From NCBI GenBank assembly GCA_964601575.1, contig CAZROA010000006.1, positions 1 to 8,440 of the forward strand: a stretch of DNA of 8,440 nt. Direction: 5' to 3'. This document shows, piece by piece, positions 1 to 5,936 of the stretch (position 1 is the first letter of the stretch; every line of letters begins with the position of its first letter). Origin of the DNA: CAZKEG01 sp964601575 (GTDB taxonomy: Bacteria; Desulfobacterota; Thermodesulfobacteria; Thermodesulfobacteriales; Thermodesulfatatoraceae). Both the position numbers and the translations under genes were made by a program. The notes beneath the pieces were generated by a model that had not been told where the DNA came from, did not search any database, and was given only the letters and a program-made list of their open reading frames with translations.

Positions 1-305
1 AAGACCTGGAAAGTTGAACTTACAAAAGAGGCGCTGGAAGATTTTGAACGGCTAGAGGGGCGCCAAAAAAACGGACGGTTCTGAAACAACTTCTCAAGCT
101 GGAGAAGGATCCTTCTTATGGAAAGTCTCTTGGACACAAAGCCGGTCTAGATCTCACGGGCTTTTATAAGCTCTATGCTGACAGACGAAAGATCCGAATC
201 ATCTACACCGTAGAAGGGGAGACCATTAAAGTCATCGCTATAGACAAGCGGGAAGATCTCGAAGTTTATAAGATCGCCGCCCAACGGCTAAAGCAGACCC
301 ATTAA
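1..305 (+). pseudogene. RelE/ParE-family toxin, frameshifted, cut by window edge
   Basis: The reading frame enters at base 1 (KTWKVELTKEALEDF...) and stops at 82-84. The rest of the protein continues in the -1 frame from the A7 run at 65-71 to the TAA at 303-305. Joined at 66, the product is about 101 residues, the usual size of a RelE/ParE toxin. Its second half has the family pattern: G-FYKLY, then RKIRIIYTV, IKVIAIDKRE and VYKIAAQRL. Family members are mRNA interferases or gyrase inhibitors paired with an antitoxin; the antitoxin would lie left of the window or be missing. The opening KTWKVEL suggests that only the start codon is outside. Zero-frame codons at the break read A AAA AAC, a -1 slippery heptamer, so the choice is between a dead gene, an assembly error and a translated frameshift. 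Family is fairly sure; activity is unknown. Confidence 0.72.
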
Positions 306-382
306 ATGAACTCTAAAAGGCCTTCTGAGCGGTTTTTCATTAAGCTTGACCCAAAATTTAATCCGTGGAGGGTTACTAGAAT

Positions 383-459
<77 letters not shown>

Positions 460-471
460 TCAGCGCTTATA

Positions 472-499
472 AAAATAACGAGATTTTCTTTGCTGTCAA
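472..499 (-). promoter_or_regulatory. Promoter of tRNA-fMet
   Basis: On the minus strand a perfect -35 TTGACA (494-499) is followed by a 16-nt spacer and -10 TATTTT (472-477). Transcription would start near 465, a few bases before the mature tRNA 5' end at 459. The IS remnant begins only about 14 bp upstream of the -35 box. Confidence 0.6.
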
Positions 500-512
500 C
501 TCCTTGACGCCC

Positions 513-568
513 TGTTGTTATTGCACAGCGATTTTATCACCTTTAACTCAAATCTAAAATGTCACCCC
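513..568 (+). repeat. Left terminal inverted repeat of IS remnant
   Basis: Read outward on the minus strand it shows GGGGTGACATTTT, then GTGATAAAATC 25 bp further, then GTGCAATAACA at the tip. This matches the composition and order of the right terminal region at 1191-1243. The distance between the inner and outer motifs is not identical at the two ends, so pairing is partial. Such repeated motifs probably bind transposase. Confidence 0.6.
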
Positions 569-584
569 CCTCCGGGTATATCCC

Positions 585-616
585 TGGGGCTAATACCCTC
601 TAGGAGGTCAGCCCCA
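585..616 (+). repeat. Hairpin ahead of the transposase remnant
   Basis: TGGGGCT (585-591) pairs perfectly with AGCCCCA (610-616), and CCTC (597-600) can pair with GAGG (604-607) inside it. The inner arm hides the AGGAGG Shine-Dalgarno-like motif (602-607), which stands 8 nt before an ATG at 616. In IS elements such leader hairpins often block transposase translation from read-through transcripts; that role here is inference. The ATG at 616 opens only a short frame because of the G9 run at 636-644. Confidence 0.45.
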
Positions 617-650
617 TGAGAAATTGGTCAAAGGAGGGGGGGGGTGGCTC

Positions 651-1190
651 ATGAAATGCGCCCACCGCTATTTCGTCATCAAACAAGCCCTTGACCACCA
701 CATCACCAACCACGAAAGGGCCAAACAGCTCGGCATCTCTACGCCACTTCATCCGCCTCAAAAACAAAGTCAAAAATTAGGCCCCAAGACCCTCATCTAT
801 GCTAACTGCGCACGTAAGCCCCTAATGCCTTTCCTCAAAAGTTCATAAAAACTCATTCTTAACCTCTACCAAAACTCCTACCGCGAATTTAACGTCTGCC
901 ACTTTAGGGATATGCTCCTCGAAGAACATGATCTCTCTGAGCCGGGAAACTGTGCGCTGGCTCAAAGAAGCCGGCCTCCTGCCTGAGAGGAGGAAATCCT
1001 TTCGCCGCCGTAAAACGCAAATGCTCTCCTAAAAAAGGCCAGATGGTCTTCCTCGATGGGTCCTTCCATGTGTGGTTCGGAAAATATAAATACACCCTAC
1101 TTCTTGCCCTTGATGATGCTACCGGAAAGCCTTTTTACGGATTATTTGTTCTTAAAGAAAGCTTGATGGCTATTTCCGTCCTACTCGGTA
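651..1190 (+). pseudogene. IS1202-like (ISNCY) transposase remnant
   Basis: From ATG 651 the frame gives a helix-turn-helix N-terminus (HRYFVIKQAL, ITNHERAKQLGIS), shifts at about 740 (LRHFIRLKNKVKN), then returns near 777 with GPKTLIYANCARKP. An in-frame TAA lies at 846-848. Recognisable segments resume as LYQNSYREFNVCHFRDMLLE, then after a shift near 938 LSRETVRWLKEAGLLPERR. After a third break near 1012 comes MVFLDGSFHVWF, then LLLALDDATGKPFYGLFVLKES. The Asp in FLDGS and the DDATG segment match the start of a DDE integrase core; the remaining catalytic part is absent. These are the landmarks of the IS1202-like group as I know it. AAAGGAGG lies 14 nt before 651. With several frameshifts, a stop and a lost C-terminus, it cannot make active transposase. 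Confidence 0.8.
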
Positions 1191-1243
1191 GGGGTGACAT
1201 TTTGTCAGTGCAATAAGAGTGACATTTCGTGCAGTAACAGACA
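1191..1243 (+). repeat. Right terminal repeat of IS remnant (two 25-bp units)
   Basis: Two direct units begin at GTGACA 1194 and GTGACA 1219, both continuing with ATTT and then a GTGCARTAA-like tract (1209-1216 and 1229-1237). They are inverted relative to the left end at 513-568. The last frame of the transposase remnant reads through the first unit and stops at 1214-1216, which places the deletion joint at or just left of 1191. Confidence 0.6.
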
Positions 1244-1261
1244 TCAACAGCTAAAGCAATA

Positions 1262-1295
1262 AATACAGAAAAGGCCTGCCCAGATGGGCAGGCCT
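1262..1295 (-). terminator. Intrinsic terminator of hsp20
   Basis: A perfect 10-bp GC-rich stem AGGCCTGCCC (1272-1281) / GGGCAGGCCT (1286-1295) with a 4-nt loop is followed on the minus strand by TTTTCTGTATTT. It lies 14 nt after the hsp20 stop codon. It would also end transcripts that read through from the tsaB-dppBC genes. Confidence 0.9.
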
Positions 1296-1308
1296 GCGGG
1301 AGGTCGAC

Positions 1309-1749
1309 CTACTTTTCCACTTTGACGGGGATCTGCTTGCCTTTGGCCTCGGCCTTTTTAGGTAAGGTGATCTTTAAGACACCGTTTTTATAGGTAGCCT
1401 CGATCTTTTCTGGATCGATATCAGTCGGGATCTGGACCGAGCGTACAAAGCTACCATAACTCCGCTCTATCCGATAGAAGTTTTCACCCTTCTCCTCCCG
1501 TTCTTGCTTCTTTTCGCCTCGGATAGTCAGGAGATTTCCGGAAATGGTAATCTCAAGGTCATCCGGATCAATGCCAGGCACATCAGCCCGAACGATAACA
1601 GCATCTTTGGTCTCTGAGATATCCAAAGCCGGTACCCATTCCGTCTCAAAGGGCTCCGGCAAGGTCTCCCGACCAAAAAATTCATTCCATAAACGATCCA
1701 TCTCCCTCTTTAAGTCCCTAAGTGGACGCCAAGCTACTAATTCAGCCAT
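1309..1749 (-). CDS. Small heat-shock protein, Hsp20/alpha-crystallin family
   Basis: This 146-residue cytoplasmic holdase chaperone binds unfolding proteins without ATP as a large oligomer. A short amphipathic N-terminus (about 1-35, with LKREMDRLWNEFFGR) precedes the alpha-crystallin domain at about 39-131, which opens WVPALDISET and includes VRADVPGID and GNLLTIRGEK. It ends with the conserved NGVLKITLPK (122-131). The C-terminal IPV (140-142) is the I/V-x-I/V motif that docks into a neighbouring subunit. Length and layout are complete and typical of bacterial class A Hsp20. The ATG start is preceded by AAGGGGGTG. It lies 63 nt after dppC on the same strand, with its own promoter (1789-1816) and terminator, so it can be expressed alone. 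I saw no CIRCE element. Family certain; clients unknown. Confidence 0.96.
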   Translation of the reverse strand: MAELVAWRPLRDLKREMDRLWNEFFGRETLPEPFETEWVPALDISETKDAVIVRADVPGIDPDDLEITISGNLLTIRGEKKQEREEKGENFYRIERSYGSFVRSVQIPTDIDPEKIEATYKNGVLKITLPKKAEAKGKQIPVKVEK

Positions 1750-1788
1750 CTTTTCACCCCCTTCTCCTGGGTTGTAACCTCAATTTAG

Positions 1789-1816
1789 ATAATAAACACG
1801 GTTTAATCACAGTCAA
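1789..1816 (-). promoter_or_regulatory. Sigma-70-like promoter of hsp20
   Basis: On the minus strand -35 TTGACT (1811-1816) and -10 TATTAT (1789-1794) are 16 nt apart, each 5 of 6 with consensus. The -35 box overlaps the TGA stop of dppC (1813-1815). Predicted leader length is about 30 nt. Nothing resembles a sigma-32 promoter. Confidence 0.65.
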
Positions 1817-2664
1817 CTTTTGGATACGCCTTGTCGTCGGGGATCGGTAATCTCTTGGAGGGCCTCACCCAAGAGATTAAAGCCAAGCACCGTAATCAAG
1901 ATAGCCAATCCCGGAAAGACTGAGAGCCACCAGGCAATCTCCAAGGTGTCTTTTCCTTCGGTGAGCATATTTCCCCAGGAAGGAGTTGGGGGTTGTACCC
2001 CGAGGCCCAAAAAAGAGAGGGCAGATTCGACCAAAATGGCACTTCCTACCCCTAGGGTGGCGGAGACCAAGATCGGAGGAAGGGCATTGGGTAATATGTG
2101 GTGGAAGATGATCCGTAAATTACTAGCCCCCAGGGCTCGTTCAGCCAGCACGAATTCGCGTTCCTTAAGGCTTAAAAATTCGGCCCGGACCAGACGGGCC
2201 ACTCCCATCCAACTGGTGAGCCCGATGACAATCATGATGTTCAAGATAGAAGGCTCTAGATAAGCGATAACCGCCAAGATAAGAAAGATAGTCGGAAAAC
2301 AGAGCATGATGTCGATGAAGCGCGAGATAAGGCCATCAACCCAGCCTCCGTAGTATCCGGCCATAGCCCCAAGCACCACTCCGATGGCCAAGGAAATACC
2401 TACGGCCAAGATTCCTACCTCAAGAGAAATCCTTGCCCCGTAGATAAGGCGTGAGAGGACATCCCGTCCCAAAAGATCGGTGCCACAGGGGTGTAGGCGG
2501 CTTGGAGGTTCAAGGACATGGGCCACATTGATGGCTAAAGGGTTGTAAGGGACCACGACCGGAGCTAAGACAGCGACCAACACCAAGGTAAAGACGATTA
2601 AGCTTCCGGCAAGCCCCAAGGGGTGCCGGATCAAGTTTTTCAAAATTTCACCCAATCCCCCCAC
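1813..2664 (-). CDS. dppC: Peptide ABC transporter permease, DppC/OppC family
   Basis: The 283-residue inner-membrane protein is the second channel subunit of a Dpp/Opp-type importer and should pair with the DppB-like protein encoded just upstream. After a basic N-terminus, membrane segments lie near 18-40, 82-104, 118-136, 140-158, 195-218 and 247-268. HPCGTDLLGRDVLSRL (58-73) is the hallmark of this subfamily, and the cytoplasmic EAA loop (about 169-197, EFVLAERALGA...LPNAL) contacts the ATPases. The GTG start overlaps the dppB stop by one base (TAGTG), and GGAGG 6 nt upstream supports it. Substrate cannot be read from sequence: dipeptide, oligopeptide or a nickel chelate are all possible, so the symbol marks family only. 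No binding protein gene is adjacent. Confidence 0.93.
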   Translation of the reverse strand: MGGLGEILKNLIRHPLGLAGSLIVFTLVLVAVLAPVVVPYNPLAINVAHVLEPPSRLHPCGTDLLGRDVLSRLIYGARISLEVGILAVGISLAIGVVLGAMAGYYGGWVDGLISRFIDIMLCFPTIFLILAVIAYLEPSILNIMIVIGLTSWMGVARLVRAEFLSLKEREFVLAERALGASNLRIIFHHILPNALPPILVSATLGVGSAILVESALSFLGLGVQPPTPSWGNMLTEGKDTLEIAWWLSVFPGLAILITVLGFNLLGEALQEITDPRRQGVSKS

Positions 2665-3647
2665 TACCGTCCTCCAAGTCGAATACGAGGATCAGCCAAG
2701 GCATAGCAGATGTCGGCGATGAGATTGCCAAGCAAGGTGAGCACAGAGACAATGACCAAGTTGCCCATAATCACCGGATAGTCTCTGGCCATGACCGCCT
2801 GCCACATGAGTTGTCCTACCCCTGGAATGCTAAAGATGGATTCAAAGATGACACTTCCCCCCACAAGCCCGGGGATAGAAAGGCCCAGGATAGTGATCAC
2901 CGGAAGCAAAGCATTCCTTAAGGCGTGTTTATAGATGACTACTCGTTCGGGGAGGCCTTTGGCCCTGGCGGTGGTGATGTAGTCTTGTCTTAAGGCCTCG
3001 ATCATCGAAGAACGCATAAAACGTGAAAGCCCGGCCAGACCCCCAAAGGCAGAGACAAAGAGCGGGATGATCAGGTGTTTCGCCCAATCAAGGACCTTTT
3101 CCCAAAAACTCATCTGTTCATAACCCATGAGGCTGTGAAGCCCGGAAATGGGGAGCAAGTGCCACTTGATACCGAGGAGCATCATGAGGAGGAGGGCCAA
3201 CCAGAAACCTGGCATGGCATAGCCGATAAAGACCAAGACCGTGGTTACTCGATCAAAGAGGCTTCCTTCCCGTACGGCAGAGGCCACCCCCAAGGGCACA
3301 GCCACCACAAAGATGATGATCATGGAGAGTACATTGATGAGTAAAGTAATGGGCAGGCGCTCCTTGATCTTTTCCCATACCGGACGCCGATCAGGGGCAA
3401 AGGATCGACCCAGGTCCAAGGTCATGAGCCCCTTCATCCACTTCAAATATTGGACATAGAGGGGTTTATCCAAGCCGTATTGGGCCCGGAGACGTTCGCG
3501 CATCTCCGGGGTAAATTTCGGGTTAAAGTCGGCCATGGGGCTTATGGGTTCTCCTGGGGCGAGGTGAATGATAAAGAACGAGATCAGGGTGATCCCCCAA
3601 AAGGTGATCAGGAGCCCGGCTAGACGTTTAAGCAACCAGAGCCACAT
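2664..3647 (-). CDS. dppB: Peptide ABC transporter permease, DppB/OppB family
   Basis: This 327-residue inner-membrane channel subunit has a first membrane helix at about 8-29 (LAGLLITFWGITLISFFIIH), followed by HLAPGEP, the family's N-terminal signature. A periplasmic region follows (about 31-97, with YGLDKPLYVQYLKWMKG and DLGRSF), then a core of five helices near 100-122, 133-160, 190-208, 245-267 and 291-315. The EAA loop spans about 217-249 (ALRQDYITTARAKGL, then HALRNALLPV). It ends ADPRIRLGG, the usual C-terminus. The ATG overlaps the tsaB stop by one base (TGATG), with GAGAGG upstream, so translation is probably coupled to tsaB. The dppC start overlaps its stop. The matching ATPases are probably dppD and dppF on the plus strand at 5937-7894. 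Confidence 0.94.
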   Translation of the reverse strand: MWLWLLKRLAGLLITFWGITLISFFIIHLAPGEPISPMADFNPKFTPEMRERLRAQYGLDKPLYVQYLKWMKGLMTLDLGRSFAPDRRPVWEKIKERLPITLLINVLSMIIIFVVAVPLGVASAVREGSLFDRVTTVLVFIGYAMPGFWLALLLMMLLGIKWHLLPISGLHSLMGYEQMSFWEKVLDWAKHLIIPLFVSAFGGLAGLSRFMRSSMIEALRQDYITTARAKGLPERVVIYKHALRNALLPVITILGLSIPGLVGGSVIFESIFSIPGVGQLMWQAVMARDYPVIMGNLVIVSVLTLLGNLIADICYALADPRIRLGGR

Positions 3648-4342
3648 CAGCGCCTCTCGATGAATTTGAGTTCGGCCTCTGAAGGCCTCAAGTAGATAGG
3701 AAGAAGGCTTCGAGGATCATCGGTCTCACTGCGCAAGATCCTTTGCCAGCCTAGATAACCCACCGCCGCTGGCCTGGCGTGGGCGAGATGAGGAGGGGCA
3801 GGGATAAACTTCTCTCCAAGGGCTTTGGCAAGGTATTCCCCGTATGGCTTCAGGCCATCGCCCAGGAAGATGGTCTTTTCTTGGATAAAAGACAGCAGTT
3901 TTTCCGGGGAAAGGAGGGAAGGGGGCAAGAGCTCCTTGAATTGACCGTCTTTGAAACGATAAAGGGCGGTATAGACCTGTTTGCGTCGAGCATCAAGCAC
4001 CGGACAGACAGGATAAGGCGCCAAATAAACATTGGCGGCCAAAGCCTCAAGAGTGCCCACCCCGACCAGCAAAAGGCCTGCCCCGAGACAAAGCCCCTTG
4101 GCGGTAGCCAGCCCTATCCGAAGGCCGGTAAAACTCCCCGGCCCAAGGCTTATGGCTACGGCGGAAAGGTCTTGCAATTTAAACCCTAGGCGCCTTAAGA
4201 GATAGTCAGCCGCGGAAAGGAGACGCTTGGAATGTGTCTCTGAGGAAGAAAGGAGTACTTCGCCTAAGACTTCCTCCCCCACAATGGCCACTCCGCCACA
4301 AGGTCCCGAGGTCTCTATGGCTAAGACCGGTTTCTTTTCCAC
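3647..4342 (-). CDS. tsaB: tRNA t6A biosynthesis protein TsaB (YeaZ)
   Basis: TsaB is the non-catalytic scaffold of the bacterial TsaBDE complex. It pairs with TsaD to transfer threonylcarbamoyl onto A37 of ANN-decoding tRNAs in the cytoplasm. The 231 residues match the usual length. The ASKHA fold starts LAIETSGPCGGVAIV (7-21), followed by ETHSKRLL (35-42), the signature LGPGSFTGLRIG (66-77), LDARRKQVY (116-124) and the ending YLRPSEAE (217-224). The C-terminal half is shorter than in TsaD and lacks its metal-binding histidines, which excludes TsaD. The GTG start has GGAGA 7 nt upstream. It is first of the genes running into dppB and dppC, with a 1-nt overlap into dppB. tsaD and tsaE are not in the window. 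Confidence 0.95.
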   Translation of the reverse strand: MEKKPVLAIETSGPCGGVAIVGEEVLGEVLLSSSETHSKRLLSAADYLLRRLGFKLQDLSAVAISLGPGSFTGLRIGLATAKGLCLGAGLLLVGVGTLEALAANVYLAPYPVCPVLDARRKQVYTALYRFKDGQFKELLPPSLLSPEKLLSFIQEKTIFLGDGLKPYGEYLAKALGEKFIPAPPHLAHARPAAVGYLGWQRILRSETDDPRSLLPIYLRPSEAELKFIERR

Positions 4343-4369
4343 TTTAGATTCTCCGTCGGTTTGCGCGTT

Positions 4370-4397
4370 ATCTTAGGACGAGAGATCGGATTTTCAA
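4370..4397 (-). promoter_or_regulatory. Possible promoter for tsaB-dppBC
   Basis: In the 81-nt gap after the ATPase gene the minus strand has TTGAAA (4392-4397), a 16-nt spacer and TAAGAT (4370-4375). The -10 matches only 4 of 6, so this is tentative. Read-through from the ATPase gene is the alternative, since no terminator is seen in the gap. Confidence 0.33.
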
Positions 4398-4423
4398 GAG
4401 CAAGCCCTTTCTCGTATGGAGTA

Positions 4424-5761
4424 TCAGCTTTCCAATAGAATTTTTTCCGGCATGAGGCCAAATTTCCAGGCAGGCACAAGTCTTACACACATGTTTCTAA
4501 GGGTAAAAGCCGTCTCCTTATAGGCGTTTATAAGAAAGAGTTCGGTAATACCTGTTTCTTCGCTGGCCTCGAAAAGAGCCGCAATTTCTCTCTCAAAAGT
4601 TTCTTTTTGAGAAACATCAAAGGCCACCTGAATCAGGATCTTCTTCCCGGTAGTTTCGGAAATAGCTATCAGATCTATTTCTTTACGAGTCTTGGTTCGA
4701 TAATAAAAGAGTTGAAAGTGGCGACGCTTAAGCTCTAAAAAGACAAAATTTTCCAAAAGGATTCCCCAGTCAGGATCAACACCAGGTTTGAGGGCCAGCC
4801 AAAGACCGGTATCAATCAAATAAAGTTTTGATGGATTTATCTGTCTAACCTTAGGAGATTTCGAAAAGATTTCCAAGACAAAACAGAAGTAAGCATCTTC
4901 AAGATAGTTCAAGTAATTATAAAGCTGATTTTTATCAACTTTTATTTGTAAAGAACGCAAATGTTGATACACCTTATTCACGCTAAATTGTTTTCCTACA
5001 GAGGATATGAGATAGAGCATGAAATTTTTCAAAGGGGTTATTTGTCGAACGTTATAACGCTCGACTACATCGCGATACATTATGGAGCGGAAATATTCCT
5101 GAAGCACACGAAGACGATCTAATTCCGAAAGGTTTTGAACCTCCGGAAAACCACCGATCAACAGAAATTTCTTAAATAGTGCGGATAGCTTCGTCCTTGT
5201 CTTGAGGCCAAGCTCCGTCCTCATAGGGGGCTTGATCCCGTGAAAACGAAGGAATTCACGAAAACTCAGGGGATAGAGCTCTGTAGGCAAGGAACGCCCA
5301 CGGAGAGAGGTACTTATTTCTTGGCTAAGCAATTTGGCCGATGAACCGGTAACCACTACCTGAATCTGGCCAGTATCAATCAATCGCCTGACATAGCGTT
5401 CCCAGCCGGTAACATTTTGAATCTCGTCAAAGAAGAAATAGCAGAGCTTTTCCGCACTTTGAGGGTAAAGCTCGTAAAAGGTTTCCTCGATAAGATGTAG
5501 ATCCTGGATTTTTAAGGGATAAAGTCTTTCGTCTTCGAAGTTCAAATAGAGAATGCGTTCCCAAGAAATCTGAAGGGCAAGTTCTCGCATGATTTGAAAT
5601 AGAAACCAAGTTTTGCCCCCGCGTCGTACACCAATTACCGCATCTACCTTTCGAGGAATAAAGGAAAGTCGCCTCTCCCTAGGAATAGGCTGCGGGAGCA
5701 GGCCTTCTCTAGCTTGTTCATGAAAATCAAGAATGAGCCTTTCAATAAGGGCCTTTTCCAT
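4424..5761 (-). CDS. AAA_14/DUF4143 ATP-binding protein
   Basis: The product is a 445-residue cytoplasmic P-loop ATPase of the AAA_14-DUF4143 family, whose role is not established. Walker A is GVRRGGKT (44-51), Walker B YFFFDEIQ (108-115), then sensor-like VVTGSSA (136-142) and LRGRSLPTELYPLSFREFLRF from about 153, all diagnostic. The C-terminal domain has ENFVFLEL, YRTKTRKEIDLIA (about 355-367) and ILIQVAFD, resembling a PD-(D/E)XK nuclease fold; the usual final Lys is not evident, so cleavage is doubtful. I choose ATG 5761, which has AAGGGG 7 nt upstream, over the in-frame GTG at 5791, which lies at the predicted transcription start and has no ribosome site. Codons are visibly AT-richer than in the dpp, tsaB or rtcA genes, suggesting horizontal arrival. 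It separates the two transporter halves. Confidence 0.88.
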   Translation of the reverse strand: MEKALIERLILDFHEQAREGLLPQPIPRERRLSFIPRKVDAVIGVRRGGKTWFLFQIMRELALQISWERILYLNFEDERLYPLKIQDLHLIEETFYELYPQSAEKLCYFFFDEIQNVTGWERYVRRLIDTGQIQVVVTGSSAKLLSQEISTSLRGRSLPTELYPLSFREFLRFHGIKPPMRTELGLKTRTKLSALFKKFLLIGGFPEVQNLSELDRLRVLQEYFRSIMYRDVVERYNVRQITPLKNFMLYLISSVGKQFSVNKVYQHLRSLQIKVDKNQLYNYLNYLEDAYFCFVLEIFSKSPKVRQINPSKLYLIDTGLWLALKPGVDPDWGILLENFVFLELKRRHFQLFYYRTKTRKEIDLIAISETTGKKILIQVAFDVSQKETFEREIAALFEASEETGITELFLINAYKETAFTLRNMCVRLVPAWKFGLMPEKILLES

Positions 5762-5797
5762 CACGGATCCCCTTGGCAATCCGATTTTCACGGAAAG

Positions 5798-5825
5798 ATT
5801 ATCACTAATTTTTCTGTAAAATCAA
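5798..5825 (-). promoter_or_regulatory. Promoter of the DUF4143 ATPase gene
   Basis: On the minus strand TTGATT (5820-5825), a 16-nt spacer and GATAAT (5798-5803) form a sigma-70-like promoter. Transcription would start near 5791, giving a leader of about 30 nt to ATG 5761. The -35 overlaps the left arm of the inverted repeat at 5823-5850. Confidence 0.5.
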
Positions 5826-5850
5826 GAAAAAAATAAATTAATTTTTCTTG
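5823..5850. repeat. Inverted repeat in the divergent intergenic region
   Basis: CAAGAAAAA (5823-5831) and TTTTTCTTG (5842-5850) are perfect 9-bp arms around a 10-nt AT-only centre. The repeat touches the -35 box of the ATPase promoter and lies between two divergent genes. It could be an operator, or only low-complexity AT sequence; it lacks the GC-rich stem of a terminator. Confidence 0.4.
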
Positions 5851-5869
5851 GTAGTTCGTAAAAACAAAA

Positions 5870-5928
5870 GTTAAACCCGACCTCCCAATTTTTGAATACT
5901 TGAGTAGTTGATATTTAAATGGTTTAAC
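5870..5928. repeat. GTTAAACC/GGTTTAAC inverted pair around the dppD promoter
   Basis: GTTAAACC (5870-5877) and its exact reverse complement GGTTTAAC (5921-5928) flank the predicted dppD promoter. The second copy sits at the predicted transcription start. The arrangement suits a repressor with two sites, but an 8-bp AT-rich match can arise by chance. Confidence 0.3.
5892..5920 (+). promoter_or_regulatory. Possible promoter of dppD-dppF-rtcA
   Basis: TTGAAT (5892-5897), a 17-nt spacer and TTAAAT (5915-5920) are the best -35/-10 pair ahead of dppD. Transcription would start near 5927, leaving a leader of about 10 nt without a Shine-Dalgarno motif. Confidence 0.42.
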
Positions 5929-5936
5929 GAAAAGTC

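Larger units (their letters stand above)
513..1243 (+). mobile_element. Decayed, internally deleted IS (IS1202-like/ISNCY type)
   Basis: Compound inverted terminal regions flank a broken transposase gene. The left end has TGTTATTGCAC (516-526), TATCAC (535-540) and TGTCACCCC (560-568). The right end mirrors this with GGGGTGACA (1191-1199), GTGACA (1219-1224) and TGCAGTAACA ending at 1239. At both ends the GTGA-type motifs are spaced 25 bp apart. The whole unit is about 0.73 kb, roughly half of what a complete member with a transposase of about 400 residues should need. The C-terminal half of the transposase is missing, and the right end joins directly after its first catalytic segment. Outer limits are uncertain by several bases because no target duplication was found. 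Family assignment rests on protein resemblance recalled from memory, not a search. Confidence 0.68.

Noticed and set aside
310..340. Possible terminator after the toxin gene (AAAAGGCCTTCTGAGCGGTTTTT)
   Set aside because: The T tract is preceded only by a short AAGGCCTT palindrome and no stable stem pairs GGCC with the sequence before the T run; too weak to call on either strand.
904..1095. 63-residue minus-strand open frame
   Set aside because: It is antisense to recognisable transposase fragments, with no family resemblance and no ribosome site.
1194..1239. Two 25-bp direct repeats considered as the start of a CRISPR array
   Set aside because: Only two degenerate units, no spacer pattern, and mirrored copies at the other IS end show they are transposon termini.
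500..1260. Target-site duplication flanking the IS remnant
   Set aside because: I compared the flanks outside 513-516 and 1239-1243, allowing both short and about 27-bp duplications, and found no convincing match.
1820..2263. 147-residue plus-strand frame opposite dppC, and similar frames opposite dppB, tsaB and dppD
   Set aside because: These are shadow frames of strong conserved genes; no ribosome sites or family features.
5759..5791. GTG at 5791 as the start of the DUF4143 ATPase
   Set aside because: It lies at the predicted transcription start with no ribosome site; ATG 5761 has AAGGGG at 7-nt spacing and begins where family similarity can start.
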